A stretch of 36,522 bases of DNA from NCBI GenBank assembly GCA_003598085.1, contig QZKU01000013.1, forward strand, positions 1 through 36,522, written 5' to 3'. Positions 8,336-16,211 of the stretch are shown in pieces. The notes beneath the pieces were generated by a model that saw only the letters and a list, made by a program, of their open reading frames with translations, was not told where the DNA came from and searched no databases. This DNA is from Candidatus Abyssobacteria bacterium SURF_5 (lineage in GTDB: Bacteria; Abyssobacteria; SURF-5). Position numbers and translations under genes: made by a program. How positions within the stretch are numbered: position 1 is the first letter of the stretch; each line of letters opens with the position of its first letter.

Positions 8336-9511
8336 TTAAAAACTGATCCGTTTGATCCGCTCAACGGCTTCCGCAAGTCTTTTCTTATCAACCGTTAATG
8401 CAAATCGGATATAGCCTTCGCCCTGACGGCCGAATCCATTTCCGGGCGTGGTCACGATGTCGGCTTCCTCGAGTAGTTTTTTGGTCAATTGGGCGGAAGA
8501 ATAGCCGTTGGGCGACGGCGCCCACACGTAGAAGGTCGCTTTTGGCTTCGGCATGTTCCAATCGAGGGAACGGAGGCCTTCGACCAGGATGTCTCGTCGC
8601 TCCTGGTATACTGCCGCGTTATCGGTGACCGTCTTTGGCGGCAATTTCAGTGCGGCGATGCCCGCATATTGGACGGCCCGGAAAACACCGGAATCGACAT
8701 TTGTCTTGATGCTTCCCAAAGCGGCCACCACTTCGGCATTGCCGGCCGCGAACCCGATGCGCCAGCCGGTCATGTTGTAGGTTTTCGAAAGCGAGTGGAA
8801 TTCGATGGCTCTGTCCTTGGCGCCGGCCACTTCAAAAATGCTCACCGGCTTTAGTCCGTCAAAAGCAAGCTCGCAGTACGCTGCATCCTGGCACACGATG
8901 ATGTCGTATTTTTCCGCAAACTTGATCGCCTTCTCAAAAAACGTTTTATCGGCCACGGCGGCCGTCGGATTATTCGGGTAATTCAGCCACAGGAGCTTTG
9001 CTCGAGCGGCCGCCTTGGGATCGATCCGCTCGAAATCCGGCAGGAAATTGTTTTCAGCCGTCAGTGGGAGATAATAAGGAATGCCGCCTGCGAGCACCGT
9101 GCCCGCGGTGTAAACGGGATATCCCGGGTCCGGCACCAGGACAACGTCGCCGGGATTGACAAATGCGAGCGGCAGGTGCGCGATTCCCTCTTTTGAACCG
9201 ATAAGGGTGAGCACTTCAGTGGCCGGGTCGAGCTCGACGTCGAACCTCTTTTTCATGTAAGCGCTGAATTCGCGCCGCAGTTCGAGGAGCCCTTCATAGG
9301 ATGGGTATTGATGGTTTTCCGGCCGTGCGCCGGCCTCAGCGAGCGCCTCGATGATCTTGCGCGGGGTCGGCATGTCGGGGTCGCCGATTCCGAGGTTGAT
9401 GATATCGACGCCTTTGGCGATCGCTTTCTGCTTGGCCTTATCGATTTCGGAAAAAAGATACGGCGGTATCTGCTTCAACCGATCCGCCGGCTTGAACCGC
9501 GTGTCGCTCAT
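8336..9511 (-). CDS. dapL: LL-diaminopimelate aminotransferase
   Basis: PLP enzyme (391 residues, fold type I) that converts tetrahydrodipicolinate directly to LL-diaminopimelate, bypassing the succinyl or acetyl branch of lysine and peptidoglycan synthesis. The N-terminus RLKQIPPYLFSEIDKAK and INLGIGDPDMPTP fit the DapL group. The Schiff-base lysine is K243 in SLSKTYNMTGWRIG, N181 lies in NYPNNPT, and D209/Y212 lie in CQDAAYCELAFDG. A related broad-specificity aminotransferase is possible, but these signatures favour DapL. The gap to the upstream hydrolase gene is 13 nt. Confidence 0.9.
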   Translation of the reverse strand: MSDTRFKPADRLKQIPPYLFSEIDKAKQKAIAKGVDIINLGIGDPDMPTPRKIIEALAEAGARPENHQYPSYEGLLELRREFSAYMKKRFDVELDPATEVLTLIGSKEGIAHLPLAFVNPGDVVLVPDPGYPVYTAGTVLAGGIPYYLPLTAENNFLPDFERIDPKAAARAKLLWLNYPNNPTAAVADKTFFEKAIKFAEKYDIIVCQDAAYCELAFDGLKPVSIFEVAGAKDRAIEFHSLSKTYNMTGWRIGFAAGNAEVVAALGSIKTNVDSGVFRAVQYAGIAALKLPPKTVTDNAAVYQERRDILVEGLRSLDWNMPKPKATFYVWAPSPNGYSSAQLTKKLLEEADIVTTPGNGFGRQGEGYIRFALTVDKKRLAEAVERIKRISF

Positions 9512-9524
9512 TCCGCCTCCTCGC

Positions 9525-10289
9525 TCAGTCGGCTTCTTTCCGCACTGGATTTATCAGTGATCCTATGTTTTCGACTCTTATCTCGATACTATCGCCCGGT
9601 TCCATTGGACCGATGCCCGAAGGCGTTCCGGTGGCGATGACATCGCCGGGCAGCAACGTCATAACCCCGGAAATGAAACTGATCAGCTCGTCGATCTTGA
9701 AAATAAACATCTCGGTCGTTGCCGACTGTTTCCGCTCTCCGTTCAGATACGCTTCGACGCGCAGGCCCGAAGGCTCCATATCCGTCTCCATCCACGGGCC
9801 GATCGGACAGAAAGTATCAAAAGATTTCGCGCGGGTCCACTGTCCGTCTTTCATTTGCATGAAGCGTTCGGTGACGTCGTTGAGACATGTATAGCCAAAA
9901 ATTACCGATGCCGCTTCGCCGACAGAAACATGCTTGCACTTTTTCCCGATGACGACTCCCAGCTCCGCTTCATAATCGACCCTGGTCGCCGTTTTTGGGT
10001 ACAGGATCGGCTCGTTATGCGCGATGACCGCCGTCGAGGGTTTGATAAAGAGGATCGGGGCTTCCGGCTTCTCCATGCCTGTTTCATCGATATGTTCCTG
10101 GTAATTCAGGCCAACCGCGACGACTTTCGAAGGCTGCGTCGGCGGCAGCAGTGCAACCTCCGCCAGCGCCCGCTTCACGTTTTTCTTTTCAATCTTCTTG
10201 AGCGGGTCGCCGGCGAGGACTATGATCTCGCTGTCCTCGACTATTCCGAATTCAACTTTATTCTTAAGACGATATCGACAGATTTTCAA
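9525..10289 (-). CDS. Fumarylacetoacetate hydrolase family protein
   Basis: About 254 residues of the FAH superfamily (C-C bond hydrolases, decarboxylases or acylpyruvases). The metal triad is visible as E107 and E109 in VDYEAELGVVIG and D138 in CLNDVTERFMQ; KSFDTFCPIGPW and DVIATGTPSGIGPM are also typical. The TTG start at 10289 is chosen because a strong Shine-Dalgarno AAGGAG (10298-10303) lies 8 nt upstream and the sequence from LKICRYRL matches family N-termini; the extension to 10337 lies over that site. It is the first gene of the cofactor operon, about 90 nt downstream of its promoter. The substrate is unknown; acylpyruvate or oxaloacetate-type keto acids are possible. Confidence 0.88.
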   Translation of the reverse strand: MKICRYRLKNKVEFGIVEDSEIIVLAGDPLKKIEKKNVKRALAEVALLPPTQPSKVVAVGLNYQEHIDETGMEKPEAPILFIKPSTAVIAHNEPILYPKTATRVDYEAELGVVIGKKCKHVSVGEAASVIFGYTCLNDVTERFMQMKDGQWTRAKSFDTFCPIGPWMETDMEPSGLRVEAYLNGERKQSATTEMFIFKIDELISFISGVMTLLPGDVIATGTPSGIGPMEPGDSIEIRVENIGSLINPVRKEAD

Positions 10290-10385
10290 CGGAAGTTCTC
10301 CTTGGATTAACCAGACGCTCTTTCTCCCCAAAAGCAAGAATAACAGGCCGGGTGGCGGGACGCGGACCTGCTGCAGTTGCGGGAA

Positions 10386-10414
10386 ATTGTAGCATCCATC
10401 GCATTTCCTGTCAA
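10386..10414 (-). promoter_or_regulatory. Sigma-70 promoter of the cofactor operon
   Basis: On the minus strand TTGACA (10414-10409) and TACAAT (10391-10386) are separated by 17 nt, so one base differs from full consensus. The expected start near 10379 leaves a leader of about 90 nt to the TTG start of the FAH-family gene. It probably drives at least the FAH-dapL-folB-folK-panBCD block. Confidence 0.75.
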
Positions 10415-10692
10415 ATGAATTCCTCAGCGCCGGCTGGTTCCGCTCCGCAAGCTCAGACGTTCAGATTGAGCGTGGGGATGTTCGCTTACGGTTTTTGAGA
10501 TGAAAAAAGCGATGAATTGCCAAAACGGGGTCAGATTTGATATCCTATTTTTCAATATCCTTATAAATATTATAATGCCGAAAAAGTTATCCGATCGATT
10601 ATTTGTTTTCCATAATCGTAAGTGAGGCTGTCTTTATGGCTGTATTTGCCAGTTTCCCCTAGATCACTGTGTTCAGAGCGAGACCAGTCCCC
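10415..10692. other. Divergent intergenic region upstream of signalling cassette
   Basis: No gene is seen. An AT-rich stretch at 10536-10620 contains TATAAT at 10571-10576, with only weak -35 candidates (TTGATA at 10537, TTTTCA near 10549), so a plus-strand promoter for the vWA gene is plausible but not firm. The phrase CGGGGTCAGATTTGAT (10526-10541) resembles text I associate with flanks of REP-associated tyrosine transposases, but no transposase is present. Confidence 0.4.
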
Positions 10693-13320
10693 ATGCGGAT
10701 TCAACTTGTTTCTGTTCGCCTTCCGCCTCTGGAGTTTATTGGAACTCTCCTTGTTCTGATATCAGCCGCTATTCAGGCGCCGAAATCCGCATTTGCCGAG
10801 AAAACGGAGAATCCGGCAGGGGGGACGGCTGTCGTTTATCTCATCGATAATTCCACAAGCATGGTCTGGATCAATGAAGACGTGAAGGCGATCCTGAAGA
10901 ACGTCATCAAGGAGAGCACGTCCGGCGATAGCATTTCAATTGTTTTCTTTGGCGAGAAAGCATCCACCTTAGCCAGCTATAAATCCATTGACGAGAATAA
11001 AAAGGAAATCTTGTGCAGGATTATCGATACGGCTTCAGCAACATCATTATACACCTGTTTTTCTCCCGCGATAAAAAAAGGTGTGGACCTGCTTCATGGG
11101 TACTCCAGAGGCGGGAAGGCTGAAAAATATGTTCTTCTCTTTGTGACCGACGGTAAGGAACATCCGCCGCCCGATTATGTGGAGGAGTGCACGCTTGAGA
11201 ATGCGCTCAGACAATATCCTGATTTTCTTCCCGGAAAAGAGTGGAATCTGTACTATCTGGCGCTGAGGGAGCAGGTCGACTCCGAATTGCTCTCTCTCGT
11301 AAAGAAGTATGACGGCGAATTCTTCAACGCAGGCGAACTAAGTCAGATACTTAATGTTAGTGAGGAAAAAATAGTCGAGAGCATCATTGAGGATCCTCAC
11401 CAATGGGCTGCACTCGATACATTCGTCAGCGACCGCTTCGGTGAAGTAGAGGTAAAAAAGGCAGGAGAGCATAACTGGGTTGCGATCAATCAAGCTCGCT
11501 ATAAATTGCTTGCCGGCGATGAGATTTCCGTTAAGAAAGGCGCGAAGGCCGTCGTTACCATTGGTTCGATTGCGCGTATCGGATTGGGCGAAGAAACTAC
11601 CATAGGATTGAAAGAGGCGGAATCACTCCCTCTGAAGAAGAAGATGAACGTCCGGGTCGAACTGCAAAATGGGACTGTTTTGAACTCCATTCAGAAACCG
11701 CCGGATGTATCGACACGATATGAAGTGCTCACTCCTATAGCATTAACGGGAACACGGGGAACAGATTTCAGGGTCAGCTATCGGGGCGAAATTCAGGAGG
11801 AGGTTGTTTCCGTCTTCTCCGGAAGTGTGGAGATATCGGCCGTGGACAAGGCTTCGTTCGAAAAGAAGGTTATCATAGAAGCGGGGAATCAATCCGTGAT
11901 CGCGGCCGGCAATCCGCCGACTCCGCCGTTCCCCATTCCTCAGGTCATACTGGAGGAATGGAACAAATGGAAGAAGGCGTTGCTCCTTAAGACTCCGCTT
12001 CACGAAATTCATTTTCATCCCGTGACTGTGAGACCATTGATTAACCAAATCGTGTTCGGTCCAATCAAGCCCAACCAGAAATACACTGCGGAAATACCGT
12101 TACGATATAGCGAAAAATATCGTGGACAACATAAGATCTCTGTTCTCGCGCAAATGCCGTTGCCTCCGGGAGTCGAACTGTCGACCGATGTGGAGGACGA
12201 TAATGAAGATAAATTGCTGAAGAAGGTGCACCTTCTCCTTTATTGCCCTCCATTCCTCAGACATACGGGTCGTGAAACGTACGCCGGCAATATCAATTTG
12301 AGCTGTAACAGCCCGGATATAAAATTTACCGTGAAAAGCATCCCGGTGCAGGTGCTGCAATCCCGTCCAAATTTTGCGCAACGCTTAAGGGATTTGAAGC
12401 CGGCCATCAGGAACGCCGTTATCGTCCTTTCATCGCTGTTGCTTCTTCTCGTCATTTTTGTGATGTGGAGGGTCAGATCGAAAGTTCGCAGCTTATATCG
12501 GCTGCTGCTGAGCAATCTGAAATTGGTGCTGATGAAGACCAAGTTGACCCGTCTCTACCGGGGGAGACCGGTCGGGCATTTTATGCTGCGTTCATCGGCG
12601 TCGGATCAGCCTCAAAAAAAATACGATCTGGCAAAAATCTCGCGCGAGAGCGACTCCCTGATTCTCAATATCGGGAGCGATCTCGCCAACCCCTTCCCTT
12701 TCACTCACTCCGCCGACCAAGCGATTCACTGCCATATCTATGCGGGCAGAAAAAGGAACCCAACGAAAGTTTTTATTGGGCTCGCTCCCGGCGGTAAAGT
12801 TGTCGTCAACGGAGAAACGCTAAAGCAGGGCCGACAGCTCAAGCACAAAGACATGATCCAAGTCGGGAAACTTCTGTTCGAATTCATAGATATCCAGACT
12901 CAACGTCAGGTGAGAGTCCACATGAACGACGGCGTCCAGTACACAGGAATGCTGGAATACTGGGACCTCGCCAGCCTTGTCTTTTTCATGACGTGCGTAC
13001 GCGAGAACAAAGAACAGTTCCTCACATTGGATTTTCGGGACGTCCTGTATGTGGAATTTTTCATTGATGAAAGCGATCCGGAAAAGCATATCCTGCCGCG
13101 TCCCCTGCGGAGATCGCGAAAATTGATCCGGAAAGATATCACGGTTTTTCTGTCCAACAGAAAAAAGCTGAGTGGGCTCGTGGACCGGAAATACCGGTAT
13201 AAACAGGGCGCCGCCCTGTTCCTCTTGCCGCTTGATAAAAGCAATATCCAATACATTTATGTTCCCGGGAGCAGCATTAAATCGGTCGTAATCGTCGATG
13301 CGCAAGCAAAGAAAAAGTAG
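10693..13320 (+). CDS. vWA-FecR-like-TM-FHA-like signalling protein
   Basis: A large protein (about 875 residues) of unassigned function. After a signal peptide (MRIQLVSVRL..., hydrophobic core, AFA-E cleavage near residue 35) comes a von Willebrand A domain (about 44-227) with MIDAS residues D52, S54, S56 in DNSTS and D153 in VTDGK. A FecR-like beta domain spans about 247-404 (TPIALTGTRGTDFRV, VFSGSVEI). A second beta-rich region precedes one transmembrane helix (about 575-592). The cytoplasmic part has an FHA-like domain (about 657-734, NG at 706-707 kept, the usual Arg replaced by Ser), then two similar beta modules (737-795 and 812-872). The ATG at 10693 is chosen for its signal peptide; GTG at 10669 is an alternative, and neither has a good ribosome site. 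It overlaps the next gene by 23 nt. Confidence 0.8.
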   Translation: MRIQLVSVRLPPLEFIGTLLVLISAAIQAPKSAFAEKTENPAGGTAVVYLIDNSTSMVWINEDVKAILKNVIKESTSGDSISIVFFGEKASTLASYKSIDENKKEILCRIIDTASATSLYTCFSPAIKKGVDLLHGYSRGGKAEKYVLLFVTDGKEHPPPDYVEECTLENALRQYPDFLPGKEWNLYYLALREQVDSELLSLVKKYDGEFFNAGELSQILNVSEEKIVESIIEDPHQWAALDTFVSDRFGEVEVKKAGEHNWVAINQARYKLLAGDEISVKKGAKAVVTIGSIARIGLGEETTIGLKEAESLPLKKKMNVRVELQNGTVLNSIQKPPDVSTRYEVLTPIALTGTRGTDFRVSYRGEIQEEVVSVFSGSVEISAVDKASFEKKVIIEAGNQSVIAAGNPPTPPFPIPQVILEEWNKWKKALLLKTPLHEIHFHPVTVRPLINQIVFGPIKPNQKYTAEIPLRYSEKYRGQHKISVLAQMPLPPGVELSTDVEDDNEDKLLKKVHLLLYCPPFLRHTGRETYAGNINLSCNSPDIKFTVKSIPVQVLQSRPNFAQRLRDLKPAIRNAVIVLSSLLLLLVIFVMWRVRSKVRSLYRLLLSNLKLVLMKTKLTRLYRGRPVGHFMLRSSASDQPQKKYDLAKISRESDSLILNIGSDLANPFPFTHSADQAIHCHIYAGRKRNPTKVFIGLAPGGKVVVNGETLKQGRQLKHKDMIQVGKLLFEFIDIQTQRQVRVHMNDGVQYTGMLEYWDLASLVFFMTCVRENKEQFLTLDFRDVLYVEFFIDESDPEKHILPRPLRRSRKLIRKDITVFLSNRKKLSGLVDRKYRYKQGAALFLLPLDKSNIQYIYVPGSSIKSVVIVDAQAKKK

Positions 13321-16180
13321 TTTTCCTGTTCAAGTGAAACCGGTTCCTGTGCTTGGACCAGACCAACACACCTGCGTCGCTGCGACGAGGAAGACACTTT
13401 TCCATGCAGGAACGGCAATAGCACTCTGCTGCTGGCTAATCGCTGTCGCGGCCGGATTGCTCGCTCGGCCTCTCCTGCAGCGTTTCGAAAATATGCTTGT
13501 CGATGTACGGATGCGCTTGCCGCATCGCGTTATGCCTGACAACCGTCTTGTGTTTGTGGACATCGACGATAAAAGCATTGAACTGCTGGGCAGATGGCCA
13601 TGGCCGCGTTCGCGCCTCGCGGAAGTGATTCGAATTCTTGATGGGGCCGGGCCATGGGGAATATTCGTCGATGTTCTTTTTGCAGAAGAGACTTCACCGG
13701 AGAATGACCTCGCGCTTGTGCGCGTTTTCGAGGAAGCGGAGCGGATTTTTCTCGGTGTCGCAGTCGAATTCAAAGATCATGATGCGGCCGGAACAACGGC
13801 GGGTTCAAATTTGTCGCTCCTGAAAAGTCTCTCGTACGAGACCGCGGCAAAAGGAAATTCCCGGTTCCCGAAGGCCGGGCGCGCGGTGATTCCCTTGTCT
13901 GCGTTTGTGGTGCCTGCAAAAGGCATTGGGCATATCAGTTTTGTGCCGGACGCGGATGGTGTCGCGCGGCACCTGCCCCTTTTTGTTGATGTGGATGGAA
14001 GGTTTTTCCCATCGATAGATATCGAATTGGCCCGGTCTCTTCTGGATGTGGAAAAAGAAGATATCGAGGTATTCCCGGGAGATTCCGTTTTCCTGCGGAA
14101 TGCGCGATTGCCGGGCAAGGAGGAAGCGGAGGATTTGCAGATTCCCATCGATTCCCGTGGCCGGATCTTGATTAATTACGCCGGATGCTGGGGCAGAATG
14201 TTCCCTCATTATTCGCTTCAAGGGATTCTCACTGATCTGCTCGATGAGGACGAAAACGTTAATCGGCAGGCGGAAAACCTGCTATCGGAGAAACTGATAA
14301 TCCTGTCGGTGTCTTTTTCCGGGGCTTCAGATATGGGCCCGACTCCGCTGGAGCCGCTCGTGCGGCTTTCCGAGATTCACGGGCATGTAATCAGCTCAAT
14401 TCTTCATCGGCAGTTTCTTCGAAAAATTCCGACTCCGGCAACTCTGGCAGTTGCATTTCTTGTGTGCGCCGGCATCGGTGCCTGCTGTTTCAGGTTCAGG
14501 GTCTTTGCCTTTGCTATTGCCGGCGCCGCCGCCATCCTTCTGTGGCTGCTCCTGAGTTTCGCTTTCTTCTCCATGGTTGGATGGATAACGGATATCGTCT
14601 GGCCTTGCTCCGTCATCGTGCTCGCTTTTGGCGGTTGCACCGGTTATACGCATCTGAAAGCTGAACAGGAACGTTCCTCCCTTCGGAGGGCATTTTCCCG
14701 ATACGTTTCGCCGGAATTGCTCGCCCAAATTGTCGAGAACCCCGATAAGTTGAAACTGGGCGGAGAACGCGTAAACCTGACGGTGCTTGTTCTTGTTCTC
14801 GAAAAATTCGAGCGAGTGACGGAAAACGCCGAAGCGGAGGAGATAATCGAATTCCTGAGCGCCACATATGAGAAAGCCTGCGAAATCATTTTCGCAAATG
14901 ATGGCGCAATCGATACGTTCACCAAAGACGGATTGATTGCCTTCTTTGGCGCTCCTCTCGAACGGGAAGATCATGCCATAGCAGCGGTGAGAGCCGCTGT
15001 CTCGATCAAGCAAGCGCTTCTTGAGTTGGGTGCGAAGCGATTCGCGAGGTATCCCGTCGGCGCGAAAATGGCTCTGAATAGAGGATTTGCCACAGTCGGG
15101 AATATCGGCTCCTCAAGGAGAATGAATTATACGGTCATCGGGAAAAATGTTGATTTGGGCATACATTTGGCGCACGCCGCGAGAGAGGGACAAATCCTGA
15201 TCCCCCGGAAGACGTTTGAAGGAATGGAGTCGTTCTTTGACGTCGAAGAAGTTGGAGAAATGCGCGTGGGGCCCTATCCGAAGCCGGTCCATATCTTCAA
15301 TGTCAGAGGTATGATTGGCGAGAGTTTCCTCATCCGTAGCGAAGCTGTTTATCCCGCAGCCACGATCGGAACCAAAAAATTTCTCGGTCCGTATATTCTG
15401 ATGGAAAAGATCGGGGCCGGAAATATGGGAACCGTTTACCGCGGGTACGATGAAGTCCTTGAGCGACAGGTGGCGATTAAAGTGTTTCCGCATCTGGAGA
15501 AAGACGCCATTGCTGCAGTCGCCAGAGAAGCGAAGGCGCTGGCGAAACTAAGCCATCCGAACGTGGTGCAGGTATATTCCGCAGGCGAGGAAGACGACGT
15601 CGCTTATCTTGTGATGGAATTTGTCGATGGGCAAACTGTACGCGAACTGCTGAATACGGAAGGTCCCTTGCCAGTGGCAGAAGCACTTGACATCCTGATC
15701 CAGGCGTGTCGCGGCTTGAATGCGGCTCAGAAAGAGGACATCATTCATCGAGACATAAAGCCGGCAAACCTGCTGATAAACAATCACGGCATGGTAAAAA
15801 TAGCCGATTTCGGACTCGCGCGGCTGGCGAATCGGGGCGAATCGACCCACACGGTTGCCGGAACCTTCCAATATATGTCTCCCGAGCAGGCGCGTGGCGC
15901 CGCACTTGATTGCCGGGCCGACATCTATTCTCTTGGAATCACCTTTTTTCATTTGCTCGCGGGTGAGCCGCCATTTAAAGCTGATACCATCGCCGGATTG
16001 GCCTGGCACCATTCAAACACGGAAATGCCGGATGAGCCGTTGCGGAAGAAAGAAGTTCCCGAAGCAGTTATCACTTTGATTCGAAGGATGACCGCGAAAC
16101 AGACCGAGGAAAGACATCGCGACTACCTGGAACTGCTGAAAGAACTGGATCGAGTGGAAGCCTCCCTGCCGGCCGGATGA
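13298..16180 (+). CDS. CHASE2 sensor - degenerate cyclase - Ser/Thr kinase fusion
   Basis: A 960-residue membrane receptor. One N-terminal helix (35-55), an extracytoplasmic CHASE2 domain (about 60-375, with VFVDIDDKSIELLGRWPWPR and GIFVDVLFAE) and three helices (about 380-450) are followed by a class III cyclase-like domain (465-670) and a protein kinase (697-953). The kinase is complete: GAGNMG loop 706-711, VAIK K728, E744, HRDIKPAN with D819, DFG D837, SPEQ 861-864. The cyclase is not: the first metal Asp is V500, the transition-state Asn and Arg are D619 and H623, and only D544 of the metal pair remains. It probably works as a pseudo-cyclase regulatory or dimerisation module. The start overlaps the vWA gene by 23 nt; no clear Shine-Dalgarno is visible. 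Confidence 0.9.
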   Translation: MRKQRKSSFPVQVKPVPVLGPDQHTCVAATRKTLFHAGTAIALCCWLIAVAAGLLARPLLQRFENMLVDVRMRLPHRVMPDNRLVFVDIDDKSIELLGRWPWPRSRLAEVIRILDGAGPWGIFVDVLFAEETSPENDLALVRVFEEAERIFLGVAVEFKDHDAAGTTAGSNLSLLKSLSYETAAKGNSRFPKAGRAVIPLSAFVVPAKGIGHISFVPDADGVARHLPLFVDVDGRFFPSIDIELARSLLDVEKEDIEVFPGDSVFLRNARLPGKEEAEDLQIPIDSRGRILINYAGCWGRMFPHYSLQGILTDLLDEDENVNRQAENLLSEKLIILSVSFSGASDMGPTPLEPLVRLSEIHGHVISSILHRQFLRKIPTPATLAVAFLVCAGIGACCFRFRVFAFAIAGAAAILLWLLLSFAFFSMVGWITDIVWPCSVIVLAFGGCTGYTHLKAEQERSSLRRAFSRYVSPELLAQIVENPDKLKLGGERVNLTVLVLVLEKFERVTENAEAEEIIEFLSATYEKACEIIFANDGAIDTFTKDGLIAFFGAPLEREDHAIAAVRAAVSIKQALLELGAKRFARYPVGAKMALNRGFATVGNIGSSRRMNYTVIGKNVDLGIHLAHAAREGQILIPRKTFEGMESFFDVEEVGEMRVGPYPKPVHIFNVRGMIGESFLIRSEAVYPAATIGTKKFLGPYILMEKIGAGNMGTVYRGYDEVLERQVAIKVFPHLEKDAIAAVAREAKALAKLSHPNVVQVYSAGEEDDVAYLVMEFVDGQTVRELLNTEGPLPVAEALDILIQACRGLNAAQKEDIIHRDIKPANLLINNHGMVKIADFGLARLANRGESTHTVAGTFQYMSPEQARGAALDCRADIYSLGITFFHLLAGEPPFKADTIAGLAWHHSNTEMPDEPLRKKEVPEAVITLIRRMTAKQTEERHRDYLELLKELDRVEASLPAG

Positions 16181-16211
16181 TCGGCTTCACGATCCAAAGG
16201 AGATCAAGGCC

